Shown piece by piece: positions 60,074-64,000 of a DNA stretch of 64,000 nucleotides. The notes below the pieces were generated by a model, which was given only the letters and a program-made list of their open reading frames with translations, had not been told where the DNA came from and searched no databases. Numbering within the stretch: the stretch's first letter is position 1; every line of letters starts with the position of its first letter. The position numbers were made by a program, and so were the translations under genes. This DNA comes from Ramlibacter henchirensis (GTDB lineage: Bacteria > Pseudomonadota > Gammaproteobacteria > Burkholderiales > Burkholderiaceae_C): contig NZ_SMLM01000002.1 of NCBI RefSeq assembly GCF_004682015.1, positions 1,060,180 through 1,124,179 on the forward strand. Direction: 5' to 3'.

Positions 60074-61408
60074 TCACATCTGCCGACCGGCCCTGCGCAG
60101 CGTGGTCGTGATCGGTTCGGCCAGGTACTGCAGCGCGGTCTGCTGGGAGCCCTCGATGTAGACCTCCGCGGGCATGCCGGCCTGCAGCTTGAAGTCGCCG
60201 ATCGCGGCAAGCGCCTTGGGATCGGCCAGCACCAGCGCGGAGTAGTACGGAATGCCGGTCTGGCGTTCGACCAGCCGGTCGCCCGACACGTAGGTGACCT
60301 TGCCCTCCACCATCATGGTGTTGCGGTACTTGAAGGCGGTGAACTTCACGCGGGCGCGCTGGCCCAGGTGCACGTTGGAGATGTCTTCGGGCCGCACGCG
60401 CGCTTCCACCATCAGCGGCGTGCCGCTCGGCACGATGTCGGCGATGGCTTCGCCCGGGCCCACCACGGCGCCGGCGGACGTGAACTTCAGGTCAATGATC
60501 TCGCCGCTGGCCGGCGCCACGACGACTTGCCGCTTCGCCGCATCCTCGGACTTGCGCTGCTCCTGCTCGACTTCGGAGAGACGCTGCGCCGTCACCTTCA
60601 GCTGGTCGCTCGCCGCCTTGACGTACTCGTTGCGCGTGGACTGGATCTTCAGGTCAATCTCCGCCAGCCGCTGGTCGGCGCGCGCGAGCTCGGTGCGGCG
60701 CTCTTCCATCTTGGCCGCGTAGTCCATCACCGTGGCTTCCAGCTGCGAGATGCGGCTGGACGAGATGAAGCCCTCGCGGATCAGGCCGCGGTTGTTCTCG
60801 AGGTCGCGGCGCTGCAGGTCCAGCGACTTCTGCGCCTGCTCGATCTGGGCCTTCACCGCAGCGATCTCCTGCTCGACGCGTTCGCGCTGCGTGCGCATCA
60901 GCGCGGTGCCGCTGTCCAGCGAGTGGCGCTGCGCCTTGAAGAGGGCGATCTCCTTGGTCAACGCCTCCTCGATGCGCGAGTCCAGCCTGGCCGCCTGCAG
61001 CAGGTCTTCAGGAAAGCGCAGTTCCGGCGCCAGCCTCTGCTCGGCCTCCAGGCGCGCCAGGGCGGCGCGCTCGACCTGCACTCGGTAGTCCAGGCGGTTG
61101 CGGTCCGCATCCACCCGCACGTCGCCCAGGATCAGGACCGGCTCGCCGGCTTTCACGTGCTGGCCATCGCGCACCAGCACCTCGCGCACCGTGCCGCCTT
61201 CGAGGTGCTGCACCGGCCGCCGGTTGAGATCGACCTTCACCACGGCCGGGGCGACCACCGCCATCGACAGCGGCGCGAAGCCCATCCACAACGCGATGGG
61301 CAGCACCGCCCCCACCAGAATCCAGCCGCCGATGCGCACGAGGCGCCCCGCCTCGCGCTGGGTGTTGTGCGAAGCGGTTCCCGCTTCCGGGGCCATTGCG
61401 ATGTTCAT
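60074..61408 (-). CDS. Type I secretion periplasmic adaptor (HlyD/PrtE family)
   Basis: 444 residues. A single N-terminal membrane helix (IGGWILVGAVLPIALWMGFA) is followed by biotinyl-lipoyl-like (LEGGTVREVLVRDGQHVKAG), long coiled-coil (about 150-300) and beta-barrel domains. HlyD-type adaptors bridge the inner-membrane ABC transporter and an outer-membrane TolC; no TolC gene is in view. It lies 22 bases after the ABC transporter gene, and 28 bases before the multicopper oxidase. Confidence 0.92.
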   Translation of the reverse strand: MNIAMAPEAGTASHNTQREAGRLVRIGGWILVGAVLPIALWMGFAPLSMAVVAPAVVKVDLNRRPVQHLEGGTVREVLVRDGQHVKAGEPVLILGDVRVDADRNRLDYRVQVERAALARLEAEQRLAPELRFPEDLLQAARLDSRIEEALTKEIALFKAQRHSLDSGTALMRTQRERVEQEIAAVKAQIEQAQKSLDLQRRDLENNRGLIREGFISSSRISQLEATVMDYAAKMEERRTELARADQRLAEIDLKIQSTRNEYVKAASDQLKVTAQRLSEVEQEQRKSEDAAKRQVVVAPASGEIIDLKFTSAGAVVGPGEAIADIVPSGTPLMVEARVRPEDISNVHLGQRARVKFTAFKYRNTMMVEGKVTYVSGDRLVERQTGIPYYSALVLADPKALAAIGDFKLQAGMPAEVYIEGSQQTALQYLAEPITTTLRRAGRQM

Positions 61409-61430
61409 GTCCGTCCTCCTCGATGCGCCT

Positions 61431-63113
61431 TCAGGCGGCCTTGCGTTCCACGATCGCCTGGTTCTGGCGCTGCATTTCCTTCATCACTTCGCCGGCGGGG
61501 CCGAACTGCTGGATGCGACCGCCTGCCAGCACCATGATCTTGTCGACGTGTGCGATGAGCGAAGGCCGGTGGGTGACCACCACCGTCGTCACGCCCGATT
61601 CGCGCAGCGCTCCCATCGCATGGGCGAGCGCGGCTTCGCCGGCGCCGTCCAGGTTGGAGTTGGGTTCGTCCAGCACCACCAGTTGCGGATTGCCGTAGAG
61701 CGCGCGGGCGAGCGCGACGCGCTGACGCTGGCCGGGAGAAAGCCGCGTGCCCCGCTCCCCGATCTGCGTGTCGTACCCCTGCGGGAGCGTGAGGATCATC
61801 TCGTGGGCATTGGCCCGCATGCCGGCCGCGACCACCGCTTCCGAGTCGAGGTTTCCGAGGCGAGCGATGTTGTCGGCCACGGTGCCGTCGAACAGCTCGA
61901 TGTCCTGCGGCACGTAGCCGATGTGGGGCCCAAGTTCCTCGCGAGGCCAGTAGGCGATGTCGGCGCCATCGAGCCGCACGCGGCCGCTGCTGGGCGCCCA
62001 CACGCCCGTCAGCAGTCGTGCCAGCGTGGACTTGCCGGCCGCACTCGGGCCGACGATGGCCAGGGCCTCACCCGCCTTCATCGAGAAGGTGATGGCCGAG
62101 AGCACGTTGGTGTCCGAGCCCGGCATCCGGAACGACACGTTCTCGGCGCTCAGCCGCCCTTCGGGCCGGGGCAAGGCGACGCGCTGTTCGCCGCGGTCGA
62201 ACTCCTTGGACAGTTCGGTCAGGCGCGCGTAGGCGGCGCGCGCTTCGGTCAAGACCCGCCAGCTACCCACCAGCTGCTCCACCGGCTGCACCGCTTTGCC
62301 CAGCAGGATGCTGGTGGCGATCATGATGCCGGGCGAGGCCTCCTGCGACAGCACCAGCCAGGCGCCCAGTGCCAGCATCAGGATCTGGATCGCCTGGCGC
62401 ACCGTCTTGGTTGCAACGGTGAAGCTCGCGGAGGTGCGGCTGGCGCTGGCCTGCACCGTGGCGATCTGGTTCTGCAGACCGCGCCAACGCGCCAGCAGGC
62501 GCTGGGTCATGCCCAGGGCCTGCAGCACTTCGGCGTTGCGCAGTGAGCTCTCGACGTAATGCGAGGCCCGCCGGCCTTCCTTTTGCAGGCTCTCCAGCGA
62601 CTGGCGGCTCAGGCGGTCGTTGAGCCAAGCCAGGCCGAGCATCAGCACCGCCGACAGCGCGGCTCCGATCCCCAGGTAGGGATGGAACATCCAGATCACC
62701 ATCACGTACACGGCCACCCAGGGCGTGTCGAAAACGGCGATCAGGCCATTGGCCGAGAACATCGCCCGCAGCGACGCGACGTCCCGCACGCCGTCGGCGC
62801 GCGCGCCCGACGGCCCCCGAGCCGAGCGCACCACGATGGCATTCACCACGGGCGGCGACAGCCGTTCGTCCAGCAGGTTGCCGATGACGTTCTGCAGGCG
62901 CGTGCGGACATAGTCCAGCAGCATCAGGATCAACAGCGCCACGCCGGTGCCCGCGAGCAGCACCAGCAACGTCTCGTGGCTGTTCGTCGAAATCACCCGG
63001 TCAAACACCTGCAGCGTGAAGAACGCCGGCACCAGGAACAGGAGGTTGATGACGAACGAAAACGCCGCGATGGCGCCCATGAGGGGGCGCAGTTCGGAGA
63101 GCAGAGGTTTCAT
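61431..63113 (-). CDS. Type I secretion ABC transporter/permease (PrtD family)
   Basis: 560 residues, the normal size for PrtD-type exporters without a C39 peptidase domain. Membrane domain about 1-300 with six helices; ATPase domain with Walker A GPSAAGKST, signature LSPGQRQRVALARAL and Walker B LVVLDEPNSNLDG. It powers export of C-terminally signalled RTX proteins. The upstream RTX gene is the likely substrate. The adaptor follows after 22 bases. Confidence 0.93.
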   Translation of the reverse strand: MKPLLSELRPLMGAIAAFSFVINLLFLVPAFFTLQVFDRVISTNSHETLLVLLAGTGVALLILMLLDYVRTRLQNVIGNLLDERLSPPVVNAIVVRSARGPSGARADGVRDVASLRAMFSANGLIAVFDTPWVAVYVMVIWMFHPYLGIGAALSAVLMLGLAWLNDRLSRQSLESLQKEGRRASHYVESSLRNAEVLQALGMTQRLLARWRGLQNQIATVQASASRTSASFTVATKTVRQAIQILMLALGAWLVLSQEASPGIMIATSILLGKAVQPVEQLVGSWRVLTEARAAYARLTELSKEFDRGEQRVALPRPEGRLSAENVSFRMPGSDTNVLSAITFSMKAGEALAIVGPSAAGKSTLARLLTGVWAPSSGRVRLDGADIAYWPREELGPHIGYVPQDIELFDGTVADNIARLGNLDSEAVVAAGMRANAHEMILTLPQGYDTQIGERGTRLSPGQRQRVALARALYGNPQLVVLDEPNSNLDGAGEAALAHAMGALRESGVTTVVVTHRPSLIAHVDKIMVLAGGRIQQFGPAGEVMKEMQRQNQAIVERKAA

Positions 63114-63161
63114 GGGGGCTCGCTGGTTGACCGGACTGGCGCTGCTGGATTTCTGCTGCTA

Positions 63162-63488
63162 CTACTGGAGCGTCGGGCGGGGCTCCGCCGGCGTCTCGGT
63201 GGTGGGCGGCTCCAGCTCCTTCACGCGGCGGCGCAGCCTGTCGATCGTCAGCAGCTGCTCCGCATAGGCGCGCGTGAGCTGCTGCGTGATGTCGACCAGG
63301 CCGTCGATCGCGAGCGACAGTTCGTCCTTCTTGGTTTTCACCAGCTTCATGCGGCCCATGACGACCGCAGCGACCTCGCGCGGATCGGAGATCGGGCGAA
63401 GTGCGGGCTTCTTGTCGGCCGGTTTGCCCGGCTCGGTGCTCACAGCCGCGGTTTGGGTCACTTCGGTGGGGTTGGTTTGCTCGCTCAT
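63162..63488 (-). CDS. Small coiled-coil protein between RTX gene and exporter
   Basis: 108 residues from the ATG giving MSEQTNPTEV, with AAGGAG 8 bases before it. A disordered Pro/Thr-rich N-terminus is followed by a helical coiled coil (about 50-95: VKTKKDELSLAIDGLVDITQ, QLLTIDRLRRRVKELEPP). No signal peptide. Its place between the RTX gene and transporter suggests a chaperone or regulator for the secreted protein; no family recognised. Confidence 0.7.
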   Translation of the reverse strand: MSEQTNPTEVTQTAAVSTEPGKPADKKPALRPISDPREVAAVVMGRMKLVKTKKDELSLAIDGLVDITQQLTRAYAEQLLTIDRLRRRVKELEPPTTETPAEPRPTLQ

Positions 63489-63570
63489 GTCAGTTTCTCC
63501 TTCCGGTTTGGGGTGTGCCCCGCCTCCATGGGCCGGCCGTGGCCGGTCCATGGAAGCGTGGTTCTTGCGG

Positions 63571-64000
63571 TCAGGCCAGGATGAAGTCGGCCTGGGTGAT
63601 GACGTTGGTGCCGGTGCCGTCGACGCCGAGCAGGGTGATGGAATCGGTGCCGATCGTGACGACGGTCCCGACGCCTTCGACGACGGCGATGCCGACGTCG
63701 CCGAAGTTCTCGGCGGCTATGCCCAGTGCGCTGATGTCGATCCGGTCCTGCCCGCCGGCGACGTCGGCGTCGAAGTCGACGACCTGGTCCTGTCCGAAGG
63801 ACGGGTGGAACACGAAGGTGTCCACGCCCGCGCCGCCGGTGAGCAGGTCGTCGCCGACACTGCCGTTCAGGACGTCGTTGCCGCTGCCGCCGAGGAGCGT
63901 GTCGTTGCCGGCGCCACCGTTCAGCGTGTCATGACCGCCCAACCCGGAGAGCACGTCGTCACCTGCGCCTCCGGTGATGACGTTGGACGCGTTGTTGCCA
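63571..64000 (-). CDS. C-terminal end of an RTX calcium-binding secreted protein (rest outside window)
   Basis: Partial: the frame remains open to the window end. The last 143 residues begin with RTX nonapeptides of the GGxGxDxLx type (GLGGHDTLNGGAGNDTLLGG, then GSGNDVLNGSVGDD) and end with a beta-rich secretion-signal region (FGQDQVVDFDADVAGGQDRI) closing in ADFILA. RTX repeats fold on calcium outside the cell after export by type I secretion, whose transporter lies downstream. The activity of the protein is encoded upstream and cannot be judged. Confidence 0.9.
   Translation of the reverse strand, partial: GNNASNVITGGAGDDVLSGLGGHDTLNGGAGNDTLLGGSGNDVLNGSVGDDLLTGGAGVDTFVFHPSFGQDQVVDFDADVAGGQDRIDISALGIAAENFGDVGIAVVEGVGTVVTIGTDSITLLGVDGTGTNVITQADFILA

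Overview
The window is high-GC bacterial DNA. Gene content and protein style (Wzx/Wzy exopolysaccharide locus, DUF3443 lipoprotein, H-NS of the short Burkholderiales type, rubrerythrin/Fe-S/DUF3501 operon, FAD monooxygenase with DUF2783) point to a betaproteobacterium, most likely of the Burkholderiales (Comamonadaceae-like). This is inferred from the proteins; no rRNA or tRNA gene was seen that could settle it.

Layout. (1) 1-3364: glycerol-3-phosphate uptake operon ugpA (cut by the window start), ugpE, ugpC, ugpQ. (2) 3366-5779: leftward operon of rubrerythrin, a two-CCG-domain Fe-S oxidoreductase and DUF3501. (3) 5990-8633: rightward VOC protein, FAD monooxygenase and DUF2783. (4) 8647-12669: valS behind a leader hairpin, then VanZ-like and H-NS genes. 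(5) About 12.7-31 kb: an accessory patchwork. It holds phage-derived fragments (a terminase small subunit lacking its N-terminus plus a decayed copy of its end), small hydrophilic proteins, dispersed non-coding repeats, single metabolic genes, a copper-radical-oxidase-like lipoprotein, and a small isoprenoid-type group (polyprenyl synthase, polytopic membrane protein, methyltransferase). (6) 31.1-33.6 kb: FAD/Rieske oxidoreductase and a DUF2935 protein. (7) 33998-38251: a prophage early-region remnant with a CI-like S24 repressor, Bet/RecT annealing protein and PD-(D/E)XK exonuclease, but no integrase or structural genes.

(8) 38.4-57.4 kb: an exopolysaccharide locus of Wzx/Wzy type. WcaJ starts the lipid-linked unit, WcaI and a GT2 enzyme extend it, WcaF acetylates it, Fcl supplies GDP-L-fucose, Wzx flips, Wzy polymerises, and Wza-Wzb-Wzc export and regulate, with a YjbH-like outer-membrane protein. 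The wzy-to-wzx block is visibly more AT-rich than its surroundings. It also holds an unusual three-part protein with a ParB-like motif and a nucleotidyltransferase-like signature. The far edge carries fragments of fcl-like and ugd-like genes, a sign of recombination at the locus.

(9) 57608-64000: one leftward, tightly spaced gene run: RTX protein (cut by the window end), a small coiled-coil protein, type I secretion ABC transporter and adaptor, a Tat-exported multicopper oxidase and a SCO copper chaperone. Linking an RTX exporter to a copper oxidase and its chaperone in one probable operon is the most interesting arrangement in the window. Other candidates are the isoprenoid group, the ParB-like/nucleotidyltransferase protein, the shared phage operator and the dispersed repeat family.
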